Assembly (NCBI GenBank): GCA_013813215.1
Contig: JACCSC010000047.1
Span: 1-12,130 of the forward strand
Length of the DNA stretch: 12,130 bases
Origin: Geodermatophilaceae bacterium
GTDB lineage: Bacteria; Actinomycetota; Actinomycetes; Mycobacteriales; Geodermatophilaceae
Direction: 5' to 3'
Below, piece by piece: positions 1-9,454 of this stretch (position 1 is the first letter of the stretch; each line of letters starts with the position of its first letter). A program made the position numbers and the translations under genes. The notes beneath the pieces were generated by a model. The model was not told the DNA's origin. It searched no databases and was given only the letters and a program-made list of their open reading frames with translations.

Positions 1-320
1 CCCGCGTCCTCCGGCGGCTCAACAGGGCTTCTACGGGCGTAGTGCGCGTCGTCCTACTCGGCCCCACCGATCCTGCGCACAGGTCGGTGCGACGGGCCCA
101 GCTGCTGTGAGATGTTCCGCCGTCCCCCGCAGCCGGGTCCGGCGGTGATCCTCCTAGCGATGCCAGATTCCGGGCCGGAGGCGCTCCCGGACTGACAGAC
201 CTGCTTCGCTACTTAGGCAGCGAGAGCAAGATCACGCTGACTGACGTCGGCGCTTGATTTGGTTGCGACATTTCGTGGTTAACGAGATCATCGTCGCCTT
301 CCTCGGCCCGCTTCCCCTGC

Positions 321-339
321 CTCGACGTCCGGAGTCGAG
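321..339 (-). terminator. Second short hairpin downstream of the GNAT gene
   Basis: The arms CTCGAC (321-326) and GTCGAG (334-339) form a six-pair stem with a seven-base loop, about 55 bases beyond the stop of the GNAT gene. No T-tract follows on the minus strand. With the hairpin at 350-373 it could end the nine-gene run, but a chance inverted repeat in GC-rich DNA is equally possible. Confidence 0.25.
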
Positions 340-349
340 ACCATTCACC

Positions 350-373
350 CCCTGGTGTGGTGTTGCCCCAGGG
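350..373 (-). terminator. Weak hairpin downstream of the last GNAT gene
   Basis: The arms CCCTGG (350-355) and CCAGGG (368-373) can pair around a 12-base loop, starting about 21 bases past the TGA of the GNAT gene. There is no T-run, the stem has only six pairs and the loop is long, so this is a possible actinobacterial-style terminator at best. Confidence 0.25.
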
Positions 374-394
374 TAACGCGCGGGTCCAGCCGGT

Positions 395-1387
395 TCATCC
401 CACCGGCCGGGCCGGGATCTGCCGCTCCCAGCTCGTCCAGCTCTTCGTGACCTCGAAGCCGACGCGCTGGTAGAGCCCCAGGGCGCCGGAGCCGTTGGCG
501 CTGTCGACGCTGAGCGCGGCCTGGTCGTAGCCCAGCCCGGCGTACGCCGCCAGCGCCTGGCTCAGCAGGACTGAACCCGCGCCCCGGCCGCGGTAGGCCG
601 GCAACGTCCCCAGCTGCCCGATCCAGGCGTCGCGTTTCCCGGTTGCCGCGAGGTCGGCGTCGTAGAAGTAGCCGAGCAGGTACGCCGCCACCGGGGCGTC
701 CTCGTCCGTGCCGTCCAGCATCAGGAAGCTCAACTCGGGCCGGAAGTTCCGGTTGCCGGTGAACCACTGCTTCCACGTCGCCGGGTCCCGCTCGGTCGAG
801 CCGTAGTGCCCGCGGAAGGCGAGGTTGTGCGCCCGGCGTACCTCGTCGTCCCGCCCTGCGGTGTAGGGGACCAGCCGCCACGGCGCCACTGGTTCCCGCG
901 GCGCGGGTACACCGGAGCGCAGGTCATGCTCCATCTCGAAGAACTGCCGGTTCGCCTCCATGCCGGCCGCCTGCATCAGCTCGACCGCGTCGCCGACATG
1001 GTCCGCGACGCCGAAAGAGATCTTGCCGGGCACGGTCGGGTGCCGCGCGGCGTGCAGTTCGGCGGCACCGGCCAGCTGGCGTTGCACGAGCTCGGTACCG
1101 ATCCCCCGGCCGCGGTAGTCCGGGTGCACGACGCCGGGGCAGCCGATCATGTGGACGTCCCAGACCTCCGTCGAGCCCATGAGGTGTCCCATGGCCACGA
1201 GGCGTTCCCCGTCGAGCACGGCAATGGTGTCGACGTCGAGGTCACGCGAGGGATCGGCGAGCTCCTCGGCGACGTCATCGACCGAGTAGTTCTCGCCCGT
1301 GACGTCCACCCGCTCGGCCGCGGCCATCAGTTCGGCGCAGGCCGCAGCGTCCTCGACGCGCATACCGCGCCACATCAGATCGTCCAC
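395..1387 (-). CDS. Tandem-GNAT acetyltransferase, paralogue A
   Basis: The 330-residue product contains two GNAT acetyltransferase domains, the layout also seen in mycothiol synthase (MshD). Each carries the acetyl-CoA pyrophosphate-binding motif: HPDYRGRGIGTEL at about 88-100 and LPAYRGRGAGSVLL at about 262-275. The second domain ends with the usual LYQRVGF at about 305-311. The substrate cannot be read from the sequence, and resemblance to MshD is only in layout. It is clearly related to the protein encoded at 1944-2924: both share AAAERVD near residue 23, the hydrophobic AVLDG strand, and a W-F-T-G linker segment near 208. I chose the GTG at 1387 because a GGTGA lies five bases upstream and the N-terminus then lines up with the paralogue. 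A GTG at 1411 would add eight residues but has no visible ribosome binding site. It is the last gene of the minus-strand run. Confidence 0.85.
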   Translation of the reverse strand: MDDLMWRGMRVEDAAACAELMAAAERVDVTGENYSVDDVAEELADPSRDLDVDTIAVLDGERLVAMGHLMGSTEVWDVHMIGCPGVVHPDYRGRGIGTELVQRQLAGAAELHAARHPTVPGKISFGVADHVGDAVELMQAAGMEANRQFFEMEHDLRSGVPAPREPVAPWRLVPYTAGRDDEVRRAHNLAFRGHYGSTERDPATWKQWFTGNRNFRPELSFLMLDGTDEDAPVAAYLLGYFYDADLAATGKRDAWIGQLGTLPAYRGRGAGSVLLSQALAAYAGLGYDQAALSVDSANGSGALGLYQRVGFEVTKSWTSWERQIPARPVG

Positions 1388-1432
1388 GCCGGTCACCGTA
1401 GGTCGCGCCACCGACGAAGTGAACCGGGTTTC

Positions 1433-1942
1433 TCAGCAGTCGATCCGGGTGCGAAGGGCAGGCGGCGGATCGCGGTGAGCCAGCCACCGGTAGGGCACCG
1501 GCTGCCCGGCGTTCCACTCCGCGGCGGAGACCTCGGGAACCGGCTCGAACCCGGCGGCGGCGTACGCGCGCCAGGCGGCGACGTTGTCCGGGTGGACGCG
1601 GAGGAAGACGTCGGCGTACGACGTCCGCGCCCGGCCGGCGAGCCGCGTCGCGAGCACGCGGCCCACGCCCCGGCCGCGGCCGGCCGGGTCGACGATCAGT
1701 CTGGCCAGTTCGACCTCCTGCTCGTCGTCGTCCACCCAGAGCTCGCCGTAGGCCGTCAACCTGCCGTCGTCGTACAGGCCGAAAGCCTGGACGCCCGGCT
1801 CGCGCGCCCAGTCGCGGATCACTGCGACCGGCACCGGGGCATCAGGGTGGCCGCACCACAGCGCGACCTCGGGCCCCGTGGTGGCCCACGTCGCGACGGT
1901 CTCCGCGCACGCTGCGTCGGCGGGGCGCAGCTGCCACCGCAC
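1433..1942 (-). CDS. Single-domain GNAT acetyltransferase
   Basis: The 169-residue product is one GNAT domain. It shows motif A (RLIVDPAGRGRGVGRVL, about 81-97), where the R-G-x-G-x-G loop binds the acetyl-CoA pyrophosphate, and motif B (NVAAWRAYAAAGF, about 120-132). The substrate is unknown. The GTG at 1942 was chosen because GGGGGA lies six bases upstream and the stop of the preceding GNAT gene (TAG at 1944-1946) is only one base away, an arrangement suggesting translational coupling. The frame stays open upstream to a possible start at 2047, but that would overlap the neighbouring gene by about 100 bases and add a sequence with no GNAT features. It ends about 45 bases before the next GNAT gene and is not closely similar to the two-domain proteins that flank it. 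Confidence 0.85.
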   Translation of the reverse strand: MRWQLRPADAACAETVATWATTGPEVALWCGHPDAPVPVAVIRDWAREPGVQAFGLYDDGRLTAYGELWVDDDEQEVELARLIVDPAGRGRGVGRVLATRLAGRARTSYADVFLRVHPDNVAAWRAYAAAGFEPVPEVSAAEWNAGQPVPYRWLAHRDPPPALRTRIDC

Positions 1943-1943
1943 G

Positions 1944-2924
1944 CTAGGTCCCCCGCTGCGGCAGGAGACGAACGAAGCTGGTCCGCTTGCGGGCCACCCG
2001 GAAACCGAGCCGGGCGTAGATGGCCAGCCCGCCGATGTCGCTCTCACCGTCCACGTCGAGCGCCGCTCGGTCGAACCCGGCGTCGCGGTGGGCCTCCAGG
2101 GCCCGCGCGATCAGGTGGGTGCCGATCCCCCGGCGGCGGTAGCCGCCCAGCGTGCCCACCTGGCCGATCCAGCCCTCGGTCACGCCGTCGACCACGGCAT
2201 CGGCTTCGTAGAAGTAGCACAGGCAGAACCCGACCACCCGACCCTCGTGCAGGACCAGGCTGCTGCGCTCGGCCCGGAAGGCGCGGCTCCCGGTGAACCA
2301 GTGCGCCCACGTCTCCGGCCCGTGGTCGATGGCGCCGAAGCTGTCGGCGAAGGCCTCGTTGTAGGCCAGCCGGACCTCGTCGTCCCGGGCCGGGTCGTAC
2401 GGCACGACGGCAAGGTCGGGGCCCAGCCCGGGGACCAGCGGCAGTGCTTCCTTCAGGTCACGTTCCATGTCGAACCAGTGCCGCAGCGGGTGCAACCCCG
2501 CCGCCCGCACCAGTTTCACGTGACGGACGCAGTGGTCGAACGGCCGGACCACGATCCGGGCGTCGGCCGCAGGCTCCACCTCCGCGTGCAGCGCGGCCGC
2601 CCGGTGCAGCTGGATCGCCAGGATCCCGCGGCCGATGCCCTCACCGCGGCGGTCGGGATGCACCGTGCCCCACAGCTCGATGACGTAAGTCCCGCCGACC
2701 AGCCCGCGCGCGCGGACGACCCCCATCCCGACGAGCCGGTGCCCGTCGAGGACCGCGACGGTGTCCCGGCTCGGGTCCAGCGACTCGTCGCCGAACTCCT
2801 CGTCGAGGTCGCGCTCGTCGTAGTGCTCGCGGGTGATGTCCACCCGCTCGGCGGCGGCCAGGAGGGCTACCACCGCGGGGATGTCGGGCCGGACGAGGGA
2901 ACGCCATTCCAGATCCGATGTCAC
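1944..2924 (-). CDS. Tandem-GNAT acetyltransferase, paralogue B
   Basis: This 326-residue protein has two GNAT domains. Acetyl-CoA-binding loops are visible at HPDRRGEGIGRG (about 89-100) and GYRRRGIGTHL (about 261-271), with the domain-closing segment GLAIYARLGFR at about 299-309. It is a diverged paralogue of the 330-residue protein at 395-1387, so the pair probably arose by duplication; the single-domain GNAT gene now lies between them. The function is presumably acetyl transfer to a small amine or alcohol, with the substrate unknown. Mycothiol synthase has the same two-domain plan, but I see nothing that proves that role. The GTG at 2924 overlaps the TGA of the amidohydrolase gene by four bases (GTGA), a classic coupling arrangement, and GGTGG lies seven bases upstream. 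A longer reading to 3386 lies entirely within the amidohydrolase gene in another frame and is rejected. Confidence 0.87.
   Translation of the reverse strand: MTSDLEWRSLVRPDIPAVVALLAAAERVDITREHYDERDLDEEFGDESLDPSRDTVAVLDGHRLVGMGVVRARGLVGGTYVIELWGTVHPDRRGEGIGRGILAIQLHRAAALHAEVEPAADARIVVRPFDHCVRHVKLVRAAGLHPLRHWFDMERDLKEALPLVPGLGPDLAVVPYDPARDDEVRLAYNEAFADSFGAIDHGPETWAHWFTGSRAFRAERSSLVLHEGRVVGFCLCYFYEADAVVDGVTEGWIGQVGTLGGYRRRGIGTHLIARALEAHRDAGFDRAALDVDGESDIGGLAIYARLGFRVARKRTSFVRLLPQRGT
1949..1954 (-). promoter_or_regulatory. Ribosome binding site for the single-domain GNAT gene
   Basis: GGGGGA on the minus strand lies six bases upstream of the GTG at 1942, inside the 3' end of the preceding gene. 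It supports this start over the longer one at 2047. Confidence 0.55.
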
Positions 2925-3850
2925 CTTGTCGCCACCGGGTCCAGCGTCGCCACCGGGTCCAGCCCGACCAGGCGGGCGCCGTTGCCGTAGAGCACCCCAC
3001 GCAGCCAGTCCGCGCCCAGGTCCAGCCGGTGCAGCACCTCGACCTGGTGGGCGTAGGTGTACGGGATCGTGGGGAAGTCCGAGCCGAGCACGATGCGGTC
3101 GGCCAGCGCGGCCAGCCGCGGCGGCAGGTCGGCCGGCACCGGCGCGAACGCCTCGACGAAGTCGGTCGCGAACATCGTGGTGTCCAGGTGCACCCGCGGG
3201 TAGCGCTCGGCGAGGTCGAGGTGCTCGTGGTACTCCGGCATCCCCATGTGCGCCACGACCAGCGTGAGGTCCGGATGCCGGGAGAGCACCTGCGCCATCG
3301 GTCCGGGACCGGTGTGCCGGCCCGGCCGCGGGCCAGAACCGCAGTGCACGGTCACCGGTATGCCGGTCTCGGTGAGCAGCCCCCACACCGGGTCGAGCAT
3401 CGGGTCGGCCGGGTCGTAGCCGCCGACCTGCACGTGGGCCTTGAACATCCGGGCGCCGTCATCGAGCGCGGTGCGGACGTAGTCCGCGACGCCGGGTTCC
3501 GGGAAGAACGTCGCGCTCGACAGGCACCCCGGCGTACGGCGGGCGAACTCGGCCGACCACCCGTTGAGCCAGCGGGCCATACCCGGCTTGTGCGGGTACG
3601 GATGCGTCGGAAAGGCCAGTACGCCAAGCGCTCGCAGCTGCTCCACCCGCACCGGCTCCGAACCGCGGTAGGTGACCGGCCACTCCACGCCGTAGTTCTG
3701 CGCCCCGGCGTCGAAGAAGGCCCACACCTTGTGCTGCATCTGCTCGGGCAGGAAGTGGACGTGCAGGTCAACGAGGCCGGGCAGGCCGAGGGCCTGCCAG
3801 TAGGCGGGGACATCGGTGTCGCTCTGGGGCGGCAGTGGCACCTCGCTCAC
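2921..3850 (-). CDS. Amidohydrolase-2 family metal-dependent hydrolase
   Basis: The 309-residue product fits the amidohydrolase_2 (PF04909) TIM-barrel family, which includes decarboxylases and lactonases related to ACMS decarboxylase. The metal-binding HxH is in VDLHVHFLP (H30, H32). Later candidate ligands are H169 (TVHCGSG), H201 (VAHMG) and the catalytic aspartate D258 (VLGSDFP). The substrate is unknown. The GTG at 3850 has a strong GGAGGT six bases upstream; an earlier start at 3964 would run far into smpB and lacks this site. The gene starts 19 bases after the smpB stop. Its last codons are an in-frame tandem duplication encoding LDPVAT twice (2928-2963), and its TGA overlaps the start of the next GNAT gene. 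It is not part of the usual smpB neighbourhood core and may form a small unit with the GNAT genes. Confidence 0.86.
   Translation of the reverse strand: MSEVPLPPQSDTDVPAYWQALGLPGLVDLHVHFLPEQMQHKVWAFFDAGAQNYGVEWPVTYRGSEPVRVEQLRALGVLAFPTHPYPHKPGMARWLNGWSAEFARRTPGCLSSATFFPEPGVADYVRTALDDGARMFKAHVQVGGYDPADPMLDPVWGLLTETGIPVTVHCGSGPRPGRHTGPGPMAQVLSRHPDLTLVVAHMGMPEYHEHLDLAERYPRVHLDTTMFATDFVEAFAPVPADLPPRLAALADRIVLGSDFPTIPYTYAHQVEVLHRLDLGADWLRGVLYGNGARLVGLDPVATLDPVATR
2928..2963. repeat. Perfect 18-bp tandem duplication
   Basis: The 18-base unit GTCGCCACCGGGTCCAGC occurs twice without a gap (2928-2945 and 2946-2963). On the minus strand it encodes the hexapeptide LDPVAT twice at the end of the amidohydrolase, just before its final arginine. 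The unit also contains the GGTGG that could serve as ribosome binding site for the GNAT gene starting at 2924, so that element is duplicated too. Confidence 0.9.
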
Positions 3851-3856
3851 CGGCGC

Positions 3857-3862
3857 ACCTCC
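3857..3862 (-). promoter_or_regulatory. Strong ribosome binding site for the amidohydrolase
   Basis: GGAGGT on the minus strand lies six bases upstream of the GTG at 3850. It decides this start against longer in-frame candidates. Confidence 0.75.
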
Positions 3863-3869
3863 GCTCTGC

Positions 3870-4403
3870 TCAATCGCGCTCCGTGGCGCCGGACGCCCGG
3901 TCACGCCCCTTGGCGCGGCGTCCCATCGCATGGCTGATCTCGCGGTTGGCGTCCCTGGCCGCAAGATCCTGGCGCTTGTCGTAGCTCCGTTTCCCGCGCG
4001 CCAACGCGATCTCGACCTTCACCCTCCCATCGTTGAAGTACAGCTGCAGGGGCACGAGGGTCAACCCACTCTCCCGCGTCTTGCCGATCAGCCGGTCGAT
4101 CTCCAGCTTGTGCAGCAACAACTTCCGCACCCGACGTGGGTCGTGGTTCGTCCACGACCCCTGCACGTATTCCGGGATGTGGACGCCGTGCAGGAAGACC
4201 TCGCCATTGTCGATGGTCGCGTAGCCGTCGACCAGCGAGGCCCGGCCCAGCCGCAGCGACTTCACCTCGGTCCCGGTGAGCACGAGCCCCGCCTCCAGGG
4301 TCTCGAGGATGGCGTAGTCGTGGCGCGCCTTGCGGTTCTGCGCGACGAGCAGCCGGCCCGTGACGGACCGCTTGGGCGCCTGAGCGGCCCGGACCCGCGC
4401 CAC
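3870..4403 (-). CDS. smpB: SsrA-binding protein SmpB
   Basis: SmpB binds tmRNA (SsrA) and delivers it with alanine to stalled ribosomes during trans-translation, in the cytoplasm. The 177-residue product shows the family landmarks: [13 protein letters not shown] (about 21-33), the TGTEVKSLR core (about 43-51), and the basic tail [15 protein letters not shown] (about 137-151), which becomes helical in the decoding centre. E. coli SmpB is about 160 residues, so this one has a modestly longer N-terminus and an acidic/basic C-terminal extension. The GTG at 4403 begins one base after the ftsX stop, suggesting translational coupling; a GTG at residue 14 would give a more standard length and cannot be excluded. 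No tmRNA gene was recognised downstream, where ssrA often lies in relatives; here an amidohydrolase follows after 19 bases. Confidence 0.95.
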   Translation of the reverse strand: MARVRAAQAPKRSVTGRLLVAQNRKARHDYAILETLEAGLVLTGTEVKSLRLGRASLVDGYATIDNGEVFLHGVHIPEYVQGSWTNHDPRRVRKLLLHKLEIDRLIGKTRESGLTLVPLQLYFNDGRVKVEIALARGKRSYDKRQDLAARDANREISHAMGRRAKGRDRASGATERD

Positions 4404-4404
4404 C

Positions 4405-5286
4405 TCAGAGCCGGACGTACAGGCGCAGCGTGACGTACGCCGCCAGGCTGGCCAGCACGACGCCGCAGCCGGCGATGATCGGGGTCACGGTCAGGATGCT
4501 CGCCCAGTCGATGGGCGGGATGATCCCGGCCTGGATCGGCCCGGCCAGGGTATCGTCGACGAAGAGCACCTTGGCCAGGACGAGTCCGCCGAAGGCCAGC
4601 AGCGCGCCGATCAGCCCGGCCAGGGCGGCCTCCAGGATGAACGGCAGCTGCGTGTACCACCGGGAGGCGCCCACCAGGCGCATGATCCCCGTCTCGGTAC
4701 GCCGGGTGAACGCGGCCAGCTGGATGGTGTTGGAGATGAGCAGGATCGCGGCCAGCGCCTGCACGATCGCCACCGCGATGGTGCCGTTGCGCAGCCCGTT
4801 GAGCAGTCCGAACAGGCGATCCAGGAACTCTCCCTCGTCCTTGACCGACTCCACGCCCGGTGAGCCGGCGAACTCCTGGGCGATGACGTCGTAGCGCTCG
4901 GGGTTGAGCAGCTGCACCCGGAAGGATTCGGGCAGCGCGTCCGGTGGTGTGCTGTTCACCAGTTCCGGTTGGGCCTCGAACTGCAGCCTGAACCGCTCGT
5001 ACGCCTCGTCCTTGCTCTCGTACAGGAAGGTCTGGACCTCCGAGGACCCGGTGAGACGGGCCTCGATCTCGTCGCGCTGGGTGTCCGTCACGTCGTCGGT
5101 CAGGAAGATCGAGACCTGCACCTTGTCGTAGTAGATCTCCTTCATCTGGGAGATCTGCCCGGCGATGAGCAGGCCGGCCCCGAGCAGGCCCAGCGAGATC
5201 GCCGTGGTGATGATCATCGCGATGGTCATCGTGGAGTTGCGCCGCAGGCCGGTGGCGACCTCGGAGACGATGAAGTTCGCACGCAC
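4405..5286 (-). CDS. ftsX: Cell-division ABC transporter permease FtsX
   Basis: FtsX is the membrane subunit of the FtsEX complex, which activates peptidoglycan hydrolases at the septum. In actinobacteria the extracellular domain is known to bind RipC-type NlpC/P60 hydrolases. The 293 residues show the family layout: a short basic N-terminus, TM1 (about 20-44), a large extracellular domain (about 45-165), then TM2 (about 168-192), TM3 (about 215-240) and TM4 (about 262-288). The conserved cytoplasmic segment [15 protein letters not shown] (about 194-208) lies between TM2 and TM3. The GTG start at 5286 is seven bases after the ftsE stop, and the stop is one base before smpB. No peptidoglycan hydrolase gene lies between ftsX and smpB, so the partner enzyme must be encoded elsewhere. 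Confidence 0.96.
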   Translation of the reverse strand: MRANFIVSEVATGLRRNSTMTIAMIITTAISLGLLGAGLLIAGQISQMKEIYYDKVQVSIFLTDDVTDTQRDEIEARLTGSSEVQTFLYESKDEAYERFRLQFEAQPELVNSTPPDALPESFRVQLLNPERYDVIAQEFAGSPGVESVKDEGEFLDRLFGLLNGLRNGTIAVAIVQALAAILLISNTIQLAAFTRRTETGIMRLVGASRWYTQLPFILEAALAGLIGALLAFGGLVLAKVLFVDDTLAGPIQAGIIPPIDWASILTVTPIIAGCGVVLASLAAYVTLRLYVRL

Positions 5287-5293
5287 GTGCCGA

Positions 5294-5983
5294 TTACCGC
5301 CCTACGCCGTACACGCCACGGGACTGATCCCGGGTGACCCGGCCTACTGTCAACTCGACCACACGGCGGCGCATCGAGTCGACGATGTTGGAGTCGTGGG
5401 TCGCCATCACGACAGTGGTCCCCGTGCGGTTGATCCGCTCCAGCAGCAGCATGATGTCCTGGCTGGTCTCCGGGTCGAGGTTGCCCGTCGGCTCGTCGGC
5501 CAGCAGCACCAGCGGCCGGTTGACGAACGCCCGGGCGATCGCCACCCGCTGCTGCTCACCGCCGGACAGCTCGTGCGGCAGCCGGTTGGCCTTGCCCTCC
5601 AGCCCGACGAGCTGCAACACCTCGGGAACTACCCGCTTGATGGTGTGCTTGGGCTTGTTGATGACCTCCAAGGCGAACGCCACGTTGTCCGTGACGTTCT
5701 TCTTCTCCAGCAGCCGGAAGTCCTGGAAGACGCAGCCCATCGTGCGCCGCAGCTTGGGTACCTGCCACTTGGTCATCTTGTTCAGGTGCTTGCCGGTGAC
5801 GTGGATGTCGCCCTCGGTCGGCGCCTCCTCCTTGAGCAGGAGCCGGAGTAGCGTCGACTTGCCAGAGCCCGAAGCGCCGATCACGAAGACGAACTCACCC
5901 TTCTCGATATCGAGGGTGACGTCCTCCAACGCGGGACGGGTGCTGGCGGGATAAAGCTTCGTGACGCCGTTGAGGTGAATCAC
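5294..5983 (-). CDS. ftsE: Cell-division ATP-binding protein FtsE
   Basis: FtsE is the ATPase of FtsEX; its cycle drives conformational changes in FtsX that activate wall hydrolases. The 229-residue protein has Walker [10 protein letters not shown] (about 36-44), Q-loop Q87, the ABC signature LSGGEQQR (about 139-146), Walker B VLLADEP (about 159-165) and the switch histidine H196. Length and motifs match the family closely. The GTG at 5983 gives the expected [10 protein letters not shown]-terminus. There is no convincing Shine-Dalgarno sequence, and TAGACT lies eight bases upstream of the GTG, so a leaderless transcript is possible. The gene follows prfB after 37 bases, the largest clear gap inside the core cluster, and is seven bases ahead of ftsX. 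Confidence 0.97.
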   Translation of the reverse strand: MIHLNGVTKLYPASTRPALEDVTLDIEKGEFVFVIGASGSGKSTLLRLLLKEEAPTEGDIHVTGKHLNKMTKWQVPKLRRTMGCVFQDFRLLEKKNVTDNVAFALEVINKPKHTIKRVVPEVLQLVGLEGKANRLPHELSGGEQQRVAIARAFVNRPLVLLADEPTGNLDPETSQDIMLLLERINRTGTTVVMATHDSNIVDSMRRRVVELTVGRVTRDQSRGVYGVGR

Positions 5984-5991
5984 GATGAGCG

Positions 5992-5997
5992 AGTCTA
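5992..5997 (-). promoter_or_regulatory. Possible -10 element for ftsE
   Basis: TAGACT on the minus strand fits the actinobacterial TANNNT pattern and ends eight bases before the ftsE GTG, which would place transcription at or next to the start codon. The nearest TTGACC (minus strand, 6019-6024) is 21 bases away, too far for a standard -35, so this is only a candidate for a leaderless internal promoter. Confidence 0.3.
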
Positions 5998-6020
5998 ACG
6001 CGGTTGAGCTGAAGTCCCGG

Positions 6021-7130
6021 TCAACTGACTGCCTCGGCCGTGCGCTTCCAGCGGATCCCGGCCTCGATGAACTCGTCGATGTCGCCGTCCAGGACGGCCG
6101 TGGTGTTGCCGGTCTCGTGCTCGGTCCGCAGATCCTTGACCATCTGGTACGGGTGCAGCACGTAGCTGCGCATCTGGTTGCCCCACGAGTTGGACCCGTC
6201 GCCGCGCAGCTGGTCCAGCTCGGCCCGTTGCTCCAGCCGGCGCAGGTCCAACAGCCGCGACTGCAGGACCCGCATGGCCGCGGCGCGGTTCTGCAGCTGG
6301 GACTTCTCGTTCTGGCACGACACGACCACGCCGGTCGGCAGGTGGGTGATCCGGACCGCGGAGTCGGTGGTGTTGACGCTCTGCCCGCCCGGTCCCGAGG
6401 ACCGGAAGACGTCCACTCTGATGTCGGAGTCGGGGACGTCGACGTGGTCGTCCTGCGCCACCACGGGCACGACCTCGACCCCGGCGAAGGACGTCTGCCG
6501 CCGGCCCTGGTTGTCGAAGGGGCTGATCCGCACCAGCCGGTGGGTTCCTTGCTCCACGGCGAGCGTCCCGTAGGCGTAGGGCGCCCGCACGGCGAACGTC
6601 GCCGACTTGATGCCGGCCTCCTCGGCGTAGGAGGTGTCGTAGACCTCCGTGGAGTAGCCGTGCCGCTCGGCCCAGCGCAGGTACATCCGCATGAGCATCT
6701 CGGCGAAGTCCGCGGCGTCCACGCCCCCGGCCTCGGAACGGATCGTCACCAACGCGTCGCGCTCGTCGTACTCCCCGGCCAGCAGGGTCCGGACCTCGAG
6801 TTCGTCGATGATCCGGCGCAGGTCGGCGATCTCCCGCCCGACCTCGGCGCGGGTGCCGGCGTCGTCCTCCTCCTCGGCCATCTGGTGCAAGACGCCGAGA
6901 TCGTCCACCCGCCGACGAAGGTCCTCGACGCGGCGCAGGTCGCCCTGGACGTAGCTCAGCCGGCTCGTGACCTGCTGCGCCCGCTCGGGGTCGTTCCAGA
7001 GGTCGGGTTCGCTGGACTGCCGCTCGAGTTCGGCGGCCTCGGTCCGCATCCGGCCGAGGTCCAGGACGGCCTCGATCGAGGACAAGGTGGATTCCAGTTC
7101 CTTGTGCTCGGTGGAGAAGTCAGCGGCCAC
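6021..7130 (-). CDS. prfB: Peptide chain release factor 2 (RF2)
   Basis: RF2 ends translation at UGA and UAA codons by triggering peptidyl-tRNA hydrolysis. The 369-residue protein has the stop-codon-reading tripeptide SPF (203-205) and the catalytic GGQ (248-250, in [14 protein letters not shown]). It also shows the N-terminal helical domain with [12 protein letters not shown] (about 41-52). The reading frame is continuous: at the position where E. coli prfB carries its +1 frameshift site (CUU UGA C), this gene has CTG GAC (residues 23-24, 7059-7064). The autoregulatory programmed frameshift is therefore absent. The GTG at 7130 was chosen for length and because it follows the UvrA-like stop by six bases. 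It begins the conserved prfB-ftsE-ftsX-smpB order. Confidence 0.97.
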   Translation of the reverse strand: MAADFSTEHKELESTLSSIEAVLDLGRMRTEAAELERQSSEPDLWNDPERAQQVTSRLSYVQGDLRRVEDLRRRVDDLGVLHQMAEEEDDAGTRAEVGREIADLRRIIDELEVRTLLAGEYDERDALVTIRSEAGGVDAADFAEMLMRMYLRWAERHGYSTEVYDTSYAEEAGIKSATFAVRAPYAYGTLAVEQGTHRLVRISPFDNQGRRQTSFAGVEVVPVVAQDDHVDVPDSDIRVDVFRSSGPGGQSVNTTDSAVRITHLPTGVVVSCQNEKSQLQNRAAAMRVLQSRLLDLRRLEQRAELDQLRGDGSNSWGNQMRSYVLHPYQMVKDLRTEHETGNTTAVLDGDIDEFIEAGIRWKRTAEAVS

Positions 7131-8007
7131 GACCGTTCACCGTACGCCGACGCCGCGTCTGGCCATGTGCTCGGCAAGGTGCTGCCCGGTCAACGAGTCC
7201 GCCGCCTGCGTCAACGTCGCCGGCGGGCCTTCGAAGACGACGAGCCCACCGTCGTGACCGGCCCGCGGTCCCATGTCGATCACCCAGTCGGCGCGGGCGA
7301 CCACGTCGAGGTCGTGCTCGATCACGATCACCGATCGACCGCTGTCGACCAACCGGTCGAGCAAGGCGATCAGGTTGTCCACATCGGCCATGTGCAGGCC
7401 CGACGTCGGTTCGTCCAGCACGAGCACCTCGGTCGCCTTGCCCAGCTCGATGGCGAGCTTCAGCCGCTGCCGCTCCCCTCCGGACAACGTGTTCAACGGC
7501 TGCCCGAGCCGGACGTAGCCGAGCCCGACGTCGGCCAACCCGCGCAGCATCGGCCGGATCGCCTTCTCGGTGAAGAACTCCGCTGCCTGCAGGACGGACA
7601 TGCCGAGCACGTCACCGATGTTCTGCCCCCGCAGCAGGTAGCCGAGCACCTCCGGGGTGAACCGCTTGCCCTCGCAGGCCTCGCAGACGCTGACCACGCC
7701 TGCGGTGAAGGCGAGGTCGGTGTAGATCAGACCGATCCCCTTGCACTCGGGGCAGGCCCCTTCGGAGTTCGCGCTGAACAGTGCGGCCTTGACGCCGTTG
7801 GCCTTGGCGAACGCCGTCCGGATCGGGTCGAGCACGCCGGTGTACGTCGCCGGGTTCGACCGGCGCGAGCCCCGGATGGGCGCCTGGTCGAGCACGGTCA
7901 CCCCGGCGTGCCGGCGGGCCAGGCACCCGTGGACGAGCGAGCTCTTGCCGGACCCGGCCACCCCCGTCACCACCGTGAGCGTCCCCAGCGGGAAGTCCAC
8001 CGTGACG

Positions 8008-9438
<1,431 letters not shown>

Positions 9439-9454
9439 CCGAGCGGTCGGTGGT

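Larger units (their letters stand above)
1..394. other. Non-coding or unassigned left edge
   Basis: I see no supportable gene here. Open stretches exist: one plus-strand frame is open from the window edge to about 110 and again to about 258, but without a usable start codon or recognisable motif. An ATG frame at 113-196 would encode only 27 residues. The segment around 250-290 is AT-richer than the rest of the window. Nothing resembling a tRNA or an insertion-sequence end was found. The only structures noted are two short hairpins at 321-339 and 350-373, which lie just downstream of the minus-strand GNAT gene and may mark the end of the long minus-strand run. Confidence 0.5.

Noticed and set aside
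1..394. Small genes in the left edge, such as the 27-codon ATG frame at 113-196
   Set aside because: It is short, without a clear ribosome binding site or recognisable protein features.
806..2296. A 496-codon plus-strand open frame
   Set aside because: It is antisense to the three GNAT genes, with low-complexity arginine- and proline-rich composition and no motifs.
2918..3937. A 339-codon plus-strand open frame
   Set aside because: It is antisense to the amidohydrolase, which has its full metal-ligand set and a strong ribosome binding site.
3850..4403. A tmRNA (ssrA) gene next to smpB
   Set aside because: The space after smpB is only 19 bases before the amidohydrolase, and no tag-peptide or tRNA-like ends were seen.
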